Shown piece by piece: positions 11,596 through 24,237 of a DNA stretch of 64,000 bases. This stretch comes from Xylocopa sonorina. Taxonomy: Eukaryota; Arthropoda; Insecta; Hymenoptera; Apidae. The stretch lies in contig NC_135202.1 in the NCBI RefSeq assembly GCF_050948175.1, forward strand, positions 6,634,001-6,698,000, read 5' to 3'. Below the pieces are notes generated by a model. The model saw only the letters and a list, made by a program, of their open reading frames with translations. It made no database searches and was not told the DNA's origin. The position numbers and the translations under genes are program-made. How positions within the stretch are numbered: the stretch's first letter is position 1; every line of letters starts with the position of its first letter.

Positions 11596-14500
11596 GAGAA
11601 GAGGAGGAGGAGAGGGAGGAAGAGTGGAGAAAAAAGGGAACGGAGGATAAAGAAGGCGGACAAGAGGTCTGACAGATAGAAACGTTGAACGGTTTGACGG
11701 CGGGTGGATTCAAGTGCACGGTTGGTCAGGTATATACAAAACGAGCAGCCTAAAGCGTATCCTCCGCCCTGCATAATTATACCTTAAAAAGGATGATCCC
11801 TTTCGAGAGATTAAGGGACACTGCTCAAGACCGGCTGCTATCTTAATGAGCGCGCGCAGCCCCAGCTTTCGTTGCCAGACAATCGTAATTAAGCTGCCGG
11901 GGGTTTGGCCGAGGTCAAGTATGCTCCCTCTGAAGGGTGTGCTCTTGCTCGCTCCTCGAGGCACGAGTCGTGCACGCTCGCTCCTTGGTTGAGACGAGTT
12001 TATGGGCATGCACGTACACGGAGTATGATCGATTCTATATAAGGGCCATCTAATGAAGACAGCTTTTGTTTTTTTACGCAGAGGAATTTTGAATTCAACT
12101 CTTCGCAAACCACAGGCGACTCAGAGTTTCGCACTCTTCGAATTTTATTTCACTCTATTTTATTTCTTCATTCGCTGTAATCGATATTCCAATATGGTCT
12201 GATTCAAGTAACAATGTTCAGGTATCAACCCCTACTTAGACGTTGTACTTCGCTATTTCCAACCCCTTCTACGATCGCTCGAGTGGCCTTTAATGTTCCC
12301 TTCGAATGAATATACCGCCTCGTTACGAGAGAAAAGGGAAACTGGAAGCAACAATTGACGACCCACTCGAAACGAAGAAAAACTGACCGGGCACAAAACT
12401 AGAAGGACCGTTTCGGTCTCCTGCCTAAAAAGAATCCTCCAGTGGCGTTCAGTGGATCCCCCATCAGAAATCGCGCTCCGCAGCCATCTCTTTCATTGTC
12501 CAATTGGTAATGCCAGCCGCTATTACCCTGTTGAATACATTTAATAGACAAAGGATTGGCAGTGGTTCTCGTTTTCGCTGGCTGCGTCCAGCCAGCCGAG
12601 GTGCCCCGTGGAAACGCGGCCGACCGTCCAGGTTGAGAATATTATCCCGTTGACGGGCCGCTAATAACGGGCTGAGCCTGGGCCGCGCATATGGCATTCA
12701 ATGACCGGCCAATTGGACAATTGAGCTCAATCATAATAATACATATACGCGCAGACACACGTACGTGTAAGGATCGTTGCGAGACGGGCTCGCGTTTCGG
12801 TCCGTTATCAATAAATTCACTTGCCGGAAAGTAAATTCACCGGTCGCGTCCTGGTTTCGACCGTTTTCATTAGCTATCCGTGTTATGACGTTCGTTCTGC
12901 CCATTATCGTGTTGAGGCCCGTCTAATGGGGCTGATTTCTGACGTCGCCAGCTTTCAGGGTAGTTTCATGGCGGACTTGGCTGTCTCGAGTATGGAAGAT
13001 TGCCTCGTCCAGTTCTAATTGTACCTATCATTCCTCCGCAAAACAAATTTGCTGCAGGATCATCCGCGATAAATTCGCAATGTAATTACTAAAGCTGCGC
13101 GTATGTTCCACGTCGTTCTTCCTACATCTTTCGTAATCCAATTAAAGTGAAAGGATTAACATCTATCTGTTCAATCTGAGTATGCAATATTTGAATAACA
13201 ACCGTAACGTTACACGGAATTAACGTTATTAGATTGCCATAAATGGAAGGAACGATATTCGCGTAACATTCTGAGAAAAATCAATTTCGAGAGCTGGTAG
13301 AATTCCTTAATGAAACGACGAGGCGAACGTGTACTTTGCAAGCAAATTCTCCGCCATTTCGGGATCATAATAAAATGTTGCCTACGGCAGGTAGTTGGCG
13401 GTTGCACACGCGCAATTGCCGGAAATTCCAAGGAGAGACGACCGGGTTCCAGTAAAATACCGTTTAGAGAAAGCGTTCGATAGAACGCGGCGTGCCCATC
13501 GGGATCTGTTCGCCAGATGTTTGCCGCGTTTTCCACCGCGTCGGCCGCTGAAATTCGACTTCGACCGGCTTCCTGGAACCTGGCGTTTCCATTGTTGCGT
13601 GGAAACCCTAATGAGAACCCGGTAACGAAGCTGCAGGCCGACGAAATCGAGGTTCGGAGTTGGTCGATGCTGAAAATTTCGAACAGTCGAATCTGTAGAC
13701 GCAGAAGAAAATAGAAGCTCGAAAATATGGAACGCTATTCTTCTCCTTTGGTGGCTCGTTTCTGATTAGCAGTTCGTGGAAGAATTTCATTCTGGAAGCA
13801 ATTTTATGTTCTAAGAACGAGGTTATGGGTTTTTGATGAATTTTAAATGCGTCGCTCGGGAGATACCCTGGCGTTTCCTAAGCAAATGACTTTCTGATTT
13901 GGTTTAATTATTACGAGCAGTAATTAGTTATGAAAAAAAGTGTCGAAGTATAGTTGAATCTTTCGCGAACAAAGTGTATCCGACACCCACGGAATCATCA
14001 TTCATGCGTGAAGATCGTAAATGGAAATTCTCACCGGGCCTCCCTGAAGCGCCTCCCTCTTTTATTTCTGTCTACCCTCCGGCCCCTTTGTGCACGTTTT
14101 AAAAATACTCGATTCGCTGGTGAATCGTCTGTCTAAGCGTCAGAGACTCGTCTGGTCTTACGAAACCTTAGCGTCTTCGAATTATTCCGTTCTTCAGCCC
14201 CCAACGCCACTTTCAACCCTTCGCACGCGATTCAGAGGACATTTCTACGGTAGATACAGTTGCGTTTAATGTCCCAAGGAAATTTCTGGGCGTCTGAATC
14301 GATGTTTCATTGCGAGCACGGTTCTGTACAGAGCGAGCAATTAAATTGTAACGCTGATTCCTGGCGTGGACGTGAGATTACGTGACTGGAAAAAGTCCAA
14401 GATCGAAGGTGGGACGAACAAAGGGCCCACTCATGGGTACGGTCTGGACGTGTCGATTTCTCGAAATTCCGCCACGTACCTCGTACGAGACCCTGTTGTC

Positions 14501-16230
14501 TTTCGTCGCGTTCAGGCCATCGGAAAAAGCTCGATGATGGAGGAACGAGCGGATGAAGAGGGCTCCGTTGAAAGAAATGTTGGAATGACGAGTGTTTTCT
14601 ATGCTTTCACTCGGTCTTTCCTCGAGTATTTAAAGGAACTGAGATGTCTCTGAAGTCTTTGTTGGGAGAGTATCTCCATTTCCTTTAGTAAAAATTAACG
14701 TCCATACGGTTTCTTTACAGAAAAAAAATTGCTGAAGTCGTAATTCAGTTAAAACTGAAAGCTTTATCGTGGCTAATGGCAAGGTAGACGCACGTTTCGC
14801 GTACCTTTGAAGCAGAAAACTGACGCGTCTTATCGTTGGCCGCTCGATCGTAAATACGGCAACATTATTATCGTCATTCCCTCCTTTCATAATACGATTC
14901 TCGTAAATATCATCGTCAAAGAGGAATCGCAGATTTAATACGCCGACTGACCATTTGAAAATCGTGCACCTCCACCGTAAACACTTGGAGAGCCAACAAG
15001 GAGCATCGTACTTCGTATAAATCGGTAAAGATCTCGCGGCGTTCCGCGGATATTTTCACCCGTCATCAGAGGGCGAAAAAAAATGTTTCCTCCTGTCGAT
15101 GGGAGCGAAATTAAAAATACCCACGCGGTGCGAAGCTGTACGATAGACTTTCTTACGATCCGAGCCCGTCATCTTTTATTATCCCCGAATTTTTTCCAAC
15201 TCCTCTTCACCCGTCTCTCCTTACTTCCTCCGACTTCTCTCAGCCGCTCCTCCATTCCACCCTCTCGTTTCTTTTTCACCCCTTTTTACAGTCCTCCTTC
15301 TCGCTTGTACGAAAATATCGCGCGAGCTTTCCCTAACAAATCTATACACCGCTCGATGCCAGCCTCTCTCCTCTTTTGCATTTATTTATTTATTCTTTTC
15401 TTCGAGCAAGATTTTTTCCGTCGCCAATAGAGGGGGGTGGGATTCAGAAAGGTCGAAAAATTTCGCGAGCCGCGAGGAGAGACATGGAAACGTAAAGAGG
15501 GGTTGGTAGACGAAAGTAGACGCGCGGTCGCTATACTTAATCGCATCGCCACCGAAAAGGGCACCACCGTTACGGTCCCACGTGTATTTTTAGCGTTTCC
15601 CGCTTTCATCCTCCGTGGAATCGCGACGACGATCGCTATCCCCGCGATTCTAACGATTTTTCACTTCGCGCACCGCCGCGAACGGCTTTCTTTCGTTTAT
15701 GGCGGCCACTGAAATAGACGCTCCGAGGCTTCCGAGGTTGTTGGACTACGCAAACTGCCTGCTTCCCATTTGTACTACTTTAGAGGCTGCCGATTTAAGT
15801 GTGTACATAGTTTCTCCAACAGGATTCCTTTTTTTTATCCATCGCTTGAATTCTTTGGACACTTTAACCAGTTCTCCGCGTCGCTTTACGCGCTGGAACG
15901 TTCTCTGCTGTTTTTAAACGATCGTCGACTAAATTACCATTTTTTTTCCACGTATTAAAATCCGTTAAAAAAACGATTAGGAATAGTATTAATTTCGAGA
16001 GGAATTTATTGTGGTTCCCTAATAGGCGACCATCAATTATTCTTCTACTATTTATTCCAACAGTATGGTAACGTTATTTCCCTCTGTCGTTATTGGAATT
16101 ACTCAATACCAATTAAGACGTGTCGTGAATCGCGATAAAATCGATATCGATTAAGTTGTACGGGAAAATCGGCTCGTGCCATGTTACACGGTCGAATCGT
16201 GTACGAGCTGACGCGATTACGCGCGCTTAC
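7901..16230 (-). other. FGFR intron (signal-peptide exon to Ig1 exon), right half
   Basis: Non-coding sequence with alternating CpG-rich and AT-rich patches. The only clear structure is the AG microsatellite at 11561-11591 followed by a purine-rich tail to about 11660, and a pyrimidine-rich stretch at 15180-15290. Protein-like open frames here have arginine/serine-rich, CpG-driven composition and no family signature. Confidence 0.6.
11561..11591. repeat. (AG)n microsatellite
   Basis: About 15 uninterrupted AG units followed by a purine-rich tail of AAAGGG, GAGGAGG and similar words to about 11660. The plus strand is purine and the minus strand pyrimidine. Confidence 0.95.
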
Positions 16231-16315
16231 CTAGTCGGACCAGCTGTCCTTGGATTGTCCGATCGATCTCCAGCATCAGGAGTATCCCGACGAAGAGACA
16301 TTTCGCGATCGCCAT
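16231..16315 (-). CDS. FGFR: FGF receptor, first coding exon: start codon and signal peptide
   Basis: A short exon encodes MAIAKCLFVGILLMLE followed by IDRTIQGQLVRL. It has a one-residue basic n-region (Lys5) and a hydrophobic core (residues 6-15), as in a signal peptide, with cleavage plausible near Gln22-Gly23. It ends CGACTAG|GTAAGC, a strong donor, after one base of a codon. The Ig1 exon at 1207 begins with the two bases needed to finish that codon, giving RL-D-LNHPDVV in frame. The exon opens at a strong acceptor 56 bases before the ATG, so the start codon is in the second or a later exon. Only 28 residues long, it is easily missed by ORF-based annotation. Support is the signal peptide, both splice sites, phase agreement and strand; there is no homology evidence for the peptide itself. 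Confidence 0.82.
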
Positions 16316-16371
16316 CCCGACTTCTTCGACGACAGGCACGGTTTAGCTAGTGGCGCGGCATGAGTGACTTT
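16316..16371 (-). other. FGFR 5' UTR portion of the start-codon exon, with a short upstream ORF
   Basis: The exon begins after the 3' splice site CTGTTCTGTTACAG (AG at 16373-16372), preceded by a good pyrimidine tract. The 56-base leader contains an upstream ATG at 16361 opening a four-codon ORF (MPRH, stop at 16349-16347), 32 bases before the main ATG. The acceptor implies a separate upstream non-coding exon. Confidence 0.7.
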
Positions 16372-16766
16372 CTGTAACAGAACAGTAGAGCAATCTGTGA
16401 TTAAATTAAAAAGTAAGTCGACTTAAAATTAAAGGGTAGCCTGCTCTAACTCAAACATAAACACTGTCCAGACGCGAACAATTCTTTCTGAGAGGATAAA
16501 AGATATTCGAAAACCCGTGTCCCCTTAAAATCGAGCCATCGCGCGCACCCTCGAGCCTAATCTGGAACTCGAGGAACAGACACCGCGAGGAGTGTTTCGA
16601 GAGTAGAGTACCGTGGAGGTTACGGTACCATAGGTCGCAGGCTACGGTCGATCTGTAGAACCGAGTGCAAGGATGCACCGTGTTCTGGTGCTTGAAATTT
16701 AGCTACGCGCCATGTGTTCCCTTTCTATTAGAGCCCTGGAGCAGCTAGCGTAAGATGGCCTATTAT

Positions 16767-16823
16767 AGTTTATGGGGGTGGCTCAGGCGGTAGAGGGACA
16801 TTCGATAACGCGGTCCATAAACT
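16767..16823. repeat. Inverted repeat AGTTTATGG ... CCATAAACT
   Basis: Nine-base perfect arms at 16767-16775 and 16815-16823 enclose a 39-base G-rich loop. One G-T and one A-T pair extend the stem outward. The arm contains TTTATGG, the Caudal/Abd-B class homeodomain core. It lies about 400 bases upstream of the FGFR start-codon exon. Confidence 0.5.
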
Positions 16824-17967
16824 GTCCTCCTTTTGGTCTTCGATCGGATTTATGACGATTCGCCACACGCGCCGACGTTCGCGAAAAAAAGGAACAGGAT
16901 TCCGCGATGTTACTTTATGGTGAACCCCTTGTAAACCGGTCCCGTGGTTACTTTTAAACGCCTCTATTTATAAAGGACCCGGGGCTGGCCGGCACGCCGC
17001 TTTTGTCGATCGTTTTCGAACGATTTCGCGAACGTGTAGAGAGATACCTCGTCCTTTTTTTTCCCGCTTTTCGAACCGATGTTTATATATGTATAATAGC
17101 ATGGTTTGGTCCGTGTTATGGAAATGGTGAGGACGGGGCTCGTTTCGGATGTCGACGGTGGTATTAGGCGCGTGTGATTAATTACGGGGTTCCAGGATTA
17201 TAGTTGGCCGCTCGAGCGTCAAGAATTTTTACGCACTTGTAATCCGTTCGAACAAGAGTCCCTAGAATTTTTCTAAAAATCTTCGAACCGTGTTAAAAAA
17301 CTAGAATTTCAAGCGGCAGAGTTGGAAATACGAACAGAATTCTAATTTCGATGGTATAACCTCGCTAATTGTAATAATTAAAAGGGGTGCACGTGAAACA
17401 CAATGATAAATCAACACAGTGCCCTAACAGGTACACGAACGTTAAGTAAACAATGTTAACGATTGAACAAACCACTTGGCGATTACATTTCCGCCCTAAT
17501 TAGGAATATTAGTTTAATTATAATCTAACGGCGGACGTGAAACAGTGCGTCGACAAGTACGTCGGTTATTACCGAACGTTAACGAGCAGGCAAACAACCT
17601 GAGGGTGATTGGAAATTATTCGTGCGCCGCCTGCGGTATCAAAAATCATCCCCCACGCTGGCGAGACTTATTATAAGACCAGAGCCACCCGAGGGGCGGC
17701 CCCGTAAATATCGCATTAACGACGCCCGGAAACGCATAAACCAGCATTTCCGAGCGGTAAATTTCGAAAACAGATTCGCTCGCCTCGTCCGCGCTGGCTC
17801 GTTAGACGCGGAGGCGCGTTACAGCTGTACAGTTCGTAGAGAATGTCCCTTTACCAGGGACCGTTTAACTGTCCGTGGAACGAGTATTTACATTTACGCG
17901 TGGCGAATCGCGCGCGACGAACAGCGGACGCGAAACACCGCCGTGGCACCGTGTAATAAAGTTCTAT

Positions 17968-18230
17968 GTCCTATTGTCTCACGGTGCCCGGTGCGCGTTC
18001 CGTGATTTACGTGGCAGGTGCAATGGCGGTTCCCGCTCGGCTAGGAAAATCGACGCTCCGCACTGCACCGTTTGCGTTTCCATTTTCTACCCGTAACGAA
18101 TGATAAATTTAGAGACAGCCGCGGAACGGAATCGAAAAAATCCCGCTGATGAGAGCCGCGCGGCGGAGCTTTACGTCCTATTGTTTTCGCCCCCGGCGCG
18201 GGCACGCTCAGATTTACGTGGCAGGTGCAA
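17968..18230. repeat. Diverged direct duplication, 207-bp spacing, with CAGGTG E-box
   Basis: Two blocks recur at the same 207-bp spacing: GTCCTATTGT at 17968 and 18175, and the 20-mer GATTTACGTGGCAGGTGCAA at 18004 and 18211. The sequence between the two blocks is diverged but similar in composition. The identical 20-mer contains an E-box (CAGGTG). Confidence 0.75.
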
Positions 18231-21200
18231 GGTTGTTTTCTGTTTCGCGTAGGCGGAGACAGGTAGATTTAATGTAAAATAGGGAAAGATCTTGTTCCTG
18301 TTGCGTTTCCAAGTAATTTCAAACGATAAATACGAAACAGTGGAACGTTGCTGTGATTTAAGGGTTGTTTTACAGTTTTTTAATGGTACCATTATAGGAT
18401 TTGAGCATTTCTAACTCTAGTCGATTGTTAGATTGTAATTTGAAGTGATATCGCACTATTTATGGTAAATGCTGGGTAGTTCTATTATTTCTAATCTTCC
18501 AGAAGCGCATCGTGAAAGCTTAATACCCAGCAATCGACGCACTCCATTATTTTAAATAGACGGCAAGGAAGAGGAATACGTAGGCAATCCAATTTTCCAA
18601 TGTTCTCACTCGATTACTTTCATTACACCAACGTAACCACCACCTTCTGTCTCATCACATCAAATCACATCTAATTCTTTTCGCTAATTCCTCACTTAAT
18701 ACTCGATCTTTCAAATTCGTGAAAACGACAGACCTTCACAAATATCTTCTCATTATAAAAATTAAAAAATCTATAATATATTTATCTTAAAACTTGAATC
18801 AATTTCTATCTCGAAAAATCGATTCCAGAAGGTTTGTACAGTAATCGCTGAACAATTCAAACTTACTGAACCCGAAAAAAAAGAGAAGAAAGAAACGTAT
18901 TTACAACTCAATCCACTAATTTACATACGTAAATTACCTTGGTGCGCACGGCAGCGTTAAATCGAGAACAAAATTCGAGTTCGTCGAAGAATAAACCCAA
19001 GGCCCGGAAATGAAAATTCCCGTCTCACCGTGGCCCCTCGACTGGCTTGATAATGCCGTCACGGAAACAGAGTATTTCGGCCGCTTATTTATGCGTTCAC
19101 GCTTTATCGAGCGTTCAATTCTCCCGAGCCGCACGGTAAATAAGATAATGTATGCGATCCTGTCGAGCTCGACGGGCTCGTCTCCTCTATCTGATAAGAT
19201 TAAAACCACCCTGACCGTCCGTTCACTCGCGATCGTCCCGACGTCGATTTTCAATCTGCGTGCACGCGCGAGGCGTCGAGAGTTGGCGATCGTCTTCTCA
19301 CCATCCGGTGGCGAATCATCGCCGTCGCGTTTACGACGATTCGAGGCTGATTAACGAGCTGACGTCGATGGTCCACGCTTTCGTAGTGTCATCTCGCGAA
19401 CCCTTAACGATCGAGAGTAAGTCGCGTTTCGCGATTCACCACCCACGCGTGTTCTAAAATCGAGAACCCTTGGTTCGCAAGCTGACGAGCGACGCTGAAA
19501 TCACTGTCGACATTGGATTCGTTGTGCTTCAGCTTAAGCGTTTGGTTAAGTTGAAATTTCAGGGTTTGAGAATTTGAAAAATGTGGGGTTTCAGGTCGTC
19601 ATAGACGTTTGACTAGGCGTTACAACCCTCTCGCACCTGTTCCCCATTCGACTGCATTAAAAACCAACAAAGTGCATCGAAGATTCGAAAGAGGAACTGG
19701 TTTCACACCTACCTCCCTGTTTTTCTTCGTATCGAGAGGCGGGAATGACTGAACGGTTTCAATTTGTCCGCGGGCTCGCGAGGAATCGAACTCCCCCCAG
19801 CAGCGTGATAAACGACCGTCACCATTAATTATTACGCAAGGGAGGAATAGATATTTCCACGGGCCCCGTACGGCGCGCAGGCTTTGATGTCGTTGCGTGC
19901 GTAAATCAGCCGATTTCCTTGGGACGAATCTCGAGGAAAGAAAGGGGACGATGGGGAGCGAACGGGGCCCACGGCCCATCCCCGAAATTTATGCTAAGCG
20001 AACCCCTCGGGTGGTCCTCTTAGGATCTGGCTGCCTGTAAATTTGAATTCCTCAAGGGATGACCGTGACTCTGGCCCTGTCATATTATCCTATCGTCCGC
20101 GAGATGTGTTGCCCCTCGAGGAAGTATAAAGAACCCTTTATTGCGTCCTACGACGCGCCCTTAAACGGGGATCTGCCTTCCGGTGAATCTCCTTAGCGCG
20201 GACCAAGCACTCTCTCTTTCTCTGGATATCTCTTTTTTTATCTCCCCTCTTAGTTTCAATTATGGGGCCGAAAATATAAAATGTCTTCTTTCGGTAAATC
20301 TTCTTAATTTGACGGGAGGTTTCGCGAGGATTCGAGCAACTTTTTAGCTGGCTTTTTTAGGGCGCTCTAAAGAGGTACTCTTCTTTTTGGTGGATCTCTT
20401 AAATTCATGACACACACAGGTTTTCGTGAAGATTGTTTGATAGAATATTTATAACGCGCGTATATAGAAATGTTCCTCAAGTATCGACTGTTTCGCTTTG
20501 CTGTTTATACCTCTACGATCAACCAGGCACGTAAAACTGCTTCCTCCTTTGTTTCTTCCTACTTGAGCCAAATCTGGTCGCCAGATTTTCGCCATCGACT
20601 CCGGTGAACCTTGTGCCGCCTGCAAAAATTCCGAAACTCGACTCCCTCGTAACCGACTCGCCCGTCTTCACCCTCGAACCCAAAACTCCAGGGATTTCCT
20701 CGCCAACGGAAGCTCGCAGCACGGAATGCAAAGAAAGGAAAAGAAAACCAGACGTGCACGTGTTCTCTCTATACATCGACCAGGGGGGTTGAAACAGGTG
20801 ACGTGGACCCAGAGGAAATTCCGCCCCTCGAAAGTATCGACGGTGGAAGTGTGTTCTTTCCATTCTTGGATGACATCGAGAATATTAATCGTCGCCTGTG
20901 GATTCATAATTTTTTTTTCTTTTCTTCTCCTACCAGTCTCGATCTGTTTTCTTAGGTCTGGCTGGTGCACCTTGGCGCATCGTTAGGGCGCACGAAAGAA
21001 AACAATCCGCTAGGCGGACCCTCAAAGGGATCGTTAGCTATGGCGACGAAAAAATAAATCTACGCGGGACGGGCTCGTGGGGTTATCGACTTTATGGTGA
21101 TTTCGCTGGGATTCGTTCGCATAATGGGGTCAGGAATCGAAGGCAACGATGGTAGGAAGGTTTATCGAAAGGGTTGCGTTTAATTGGCCAATTGTGGACG

Positions 21201-22869
21201 ATTTGTTTCACACAGTGGCTATAAAAGATATTAATACACCCAGTGTATTTAGCATAAGATTCGTCTGATTGTTAATTAGCTCGAATTCGATTAGCTATAA
21301 ATATTTAATATCGTAGTGATAAAATGTAGAAGGCGATCGAAGGTATGGGCACGTGCCAATAATTTTGTAGCCACCGTAGGTTTCTATTTTGCAACATTTC
21401 GCAATTGTTTCGCAATGAATTCGTACAGCAATGACGGCGATGGTTATTGACTGTGGAAGATTACAATCGTTCGATACTTGCGAAATTACAAGTTCTCCTT
21501 AATAGAAAATTAAGCAAGCTCAATTTCCATTCGATTACCAATCTGAACGGATGGTATACATCTAGAATCCATGCATATTCAATCAAGAACGCCCTCAAGA
21601 GCCACCCTAACGATTCACGAACCAACTACGCGCGTTACCTCAACGAGACAGAAATTTATTAACATTAATTAGCACCCCATAAATCCACCCTCATGGAGGA
21701 GTAGAAAATTCCTAAAACAACGTTCGTTGGGTCGCGCGTCGACGATGGATCGACCAAGTGATGTACGATCGATCGGCACGCCTTTCGTCTATAAAAATTT
21801 ACGACGCGCACGCCTGTCCTCGTGGCGAAGTTAAGCGTTGTTCTCGTTCGCGGAGCACGCGCGCGAAACTGTCTTTCTCTCATGGCCGTATTTCAATTTG
21901 GCACAAACGGCGCCGTTCGTCGCGCTCGGTCAATGCGTTACTCGGTTCCCTGGCCGATGGCCAGAACGCGGCTGGAGATCGGCGATCCCGTGAAGAGAAG
22001 CGGGGGCGGCGTCGCGCAGAAAACAAGTAGCCAGTCGAACACGTTTTCCTCCGTTTAACGACGTGTTTATCGCTCTTTTTACCCTATTTTTTCATCTTGT
22101 TCTCACTTCTTCTATAGCGTTCTCTGATGAATCGAGCTTAACGCTTTTTCCTTCCTCGATTTTCCATTCCACCCAGAGTTTCTCCTACCGTTTCGTATCT
22201 CACACCGTGGGCTCTCTATTTCTCTATTCGATCGTATGTAGCTCGAACAATCGCGCGCCTCCAACGCAAGGAATTCGCCATTTGTTACCATACGGATCGC
22301 TCGAGGGATCGAAAGAACAAAAGAGAAGAGAGGCAACAGTTCTCCACCCACTTCTCAACAAATCACATCTCGAACCGCAGCCCCTCGGAACGATCCTGAA
22401 AACGCTCGCGCGTTCCCCACAAAACCGCAACCGGATCCCTTTTTAAAAAAATTAATCCCGGTCGACTAATAAATACCCGCTCGAAATGGACCGGCAGAGT
22501 GTCGGGACCGACCTTCAAATTACTACCTTGCCGGACGCCACCAAATTCCCGACCTACGTCACGATAATTACGGGTGGTCCTCGGGGCACCCGTCAAGGAA
22601 CAGGTTCAACCGATTTCATTCAATTTGTCCAGCGAGGAAATACGCCTTGTCCTCGAGCGCGGAGCCGTCCGTGTTTCAACCCCTTCGAGTCTTACGGTGT
22701 GTTTCCGGGACCCCTAGGAGGGACCTCGCGCGTAGAAAACGGCCAACGCGTGAACGCCCACGCGTAAATCACCGACTTTTCCCCGATGGTGTCGCGCGAG
22801 GGACAATTTTATGGGCGGAGCGGACGGAAACCACGGGTCTCCATTTCGGTTTCGCTTTCTTTCCACTCT

Positions 22870-22905
22870 TTTCTTCTTCTTCTTCTTTTTTTTTTTTTTT
22901 TTTTT
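22870..22905. repeat. (TTC)n and poly-T run
   Basis: About five TTC units run into 20 T residues. Confidence 0.9.
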
Positions 22906-24209
22906 AAGTACTTTCACGGATTCACGCGTACGTGTCCGCGTTATCGTTTACACGGAAAGGGCATTAGGTTCATTGTTTCATTAATTGGAGGAACAGGTAG
23001 ATAAGAGGTTTGGCTAATTCCGATTGGATCGGGTGGGGAAGTTCGTGTTTTAAGTCGAACGGTACGTCTTTAATGGCGGATAGGGGAGGCCTGGCGCCTG
23101 GTCTAGGTTATGTTTATGGGACGCGCGTGTTCGGGGAATGAAAATTCTTGGAGTTTACGCGCTACGGGGAGATTCGTTTCGGTAGTCGTTAAAGGGGTTA
23201 TTTCGTGGATGGAAGTCGACGGTACCAACTGTTTGGTAATATTTAACGTGGGTCTCTTTTTTCTGTTAAATATGGTGATCTCCACGGTTACCGAAAGATC
23301 GCCGTAAACATATCAAGCGGTACGGAAAGTGTTAAAAACTCGAGAGCCTTAATTAGCGTTTCTGAGAAATGCAAATCTTGATCGGCGCGAGGATTAAATC
23401 CTGCGGGTTTTTTGTGATCAAAAATTGGAAATCCTTTGTAAATTACAGTCGTCCCACTCGGGGCCCCGTCTTCTTTCATTTCCATATTATTTAAATGAAG
23501 CGAGGGTAGAAATTGATAGTTGGACGCTTCCACCGTGGCATTACTATTTCTTTCTATGAACACGTGCGCCGTAATATCTATTCTCTAGGACTATCGTCGG
23601 CGAATTAAAATTCTGACGCTAGACACGGGCGTGTTCCTATTTTCCAATTGCATGGGCAAGGTGAAAACGACGCCCATACGAGGCAGCACGCGCTATTCAA
23701 CATCCGTCACAATGGAGGCTCTTTTTCACCATCGCTCAGACCAACGTCCCTTATTATCGCCAGAAATCGATATCGTTTCAAAAACATTCCCCTATGACAA
23801 TCACACGAATACATTCTCTGCTTCCTCGATTCCAATACATGATATATCAGTTCCAAAAATAAAAAGAAAACAAATAAACAAATAAAATAGTAGCGAAAAT
23901 CTATAATTTATCCAAGCGTTGTAACGCTTGAAGAGATCTAGCTGCAAAGGTATCGAAGGGTAGGTGTAAAATCGTGAAGAATAGGGATCGATTTCGAGTA
24001 CAAAGCGTGGCGCGTCCGACGAGAATTTATGAACTGATTCCTGAGCGGGGGTGGAGCATCGTTCCCTCGGAAGGCCGCCTAATCGAAGCTGTTTCTCGCG
24101 GTCGAGAAAGCTCGTCCACCCACCGTGTGTGTGCGTTGCGTCGGCGCCGGATCAAACGATGGAAACGTGGAGCACGGAGAGAGAAGGAGGAGGGTAAGAA
24201 AAGAAGAAG

Positions 24210-24237
24210 GAGAGAGAGAGAGAGAGAAAGAGAGAGA
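24210..24237. repeat. (GA)n microsatellite
   Basis: Interrupted GA run inside a purine-rich stretch from about 24175 to 24260. Confidence 0.9.

Noticed and set aside
16779..16795. tRNA A-box-like TGGCTCAGGCGGTAGAG
   Set aside because: The D-arm pairs poorly, no anticodon stem forms, and no B box with acceptor stem follows.
16960..16975. TATA-like TATTTATAAAGG on the plus strand
   Set aside because: No initiator, ORF or donor follows at plausible distance; common word in AT-rich insect DNA.
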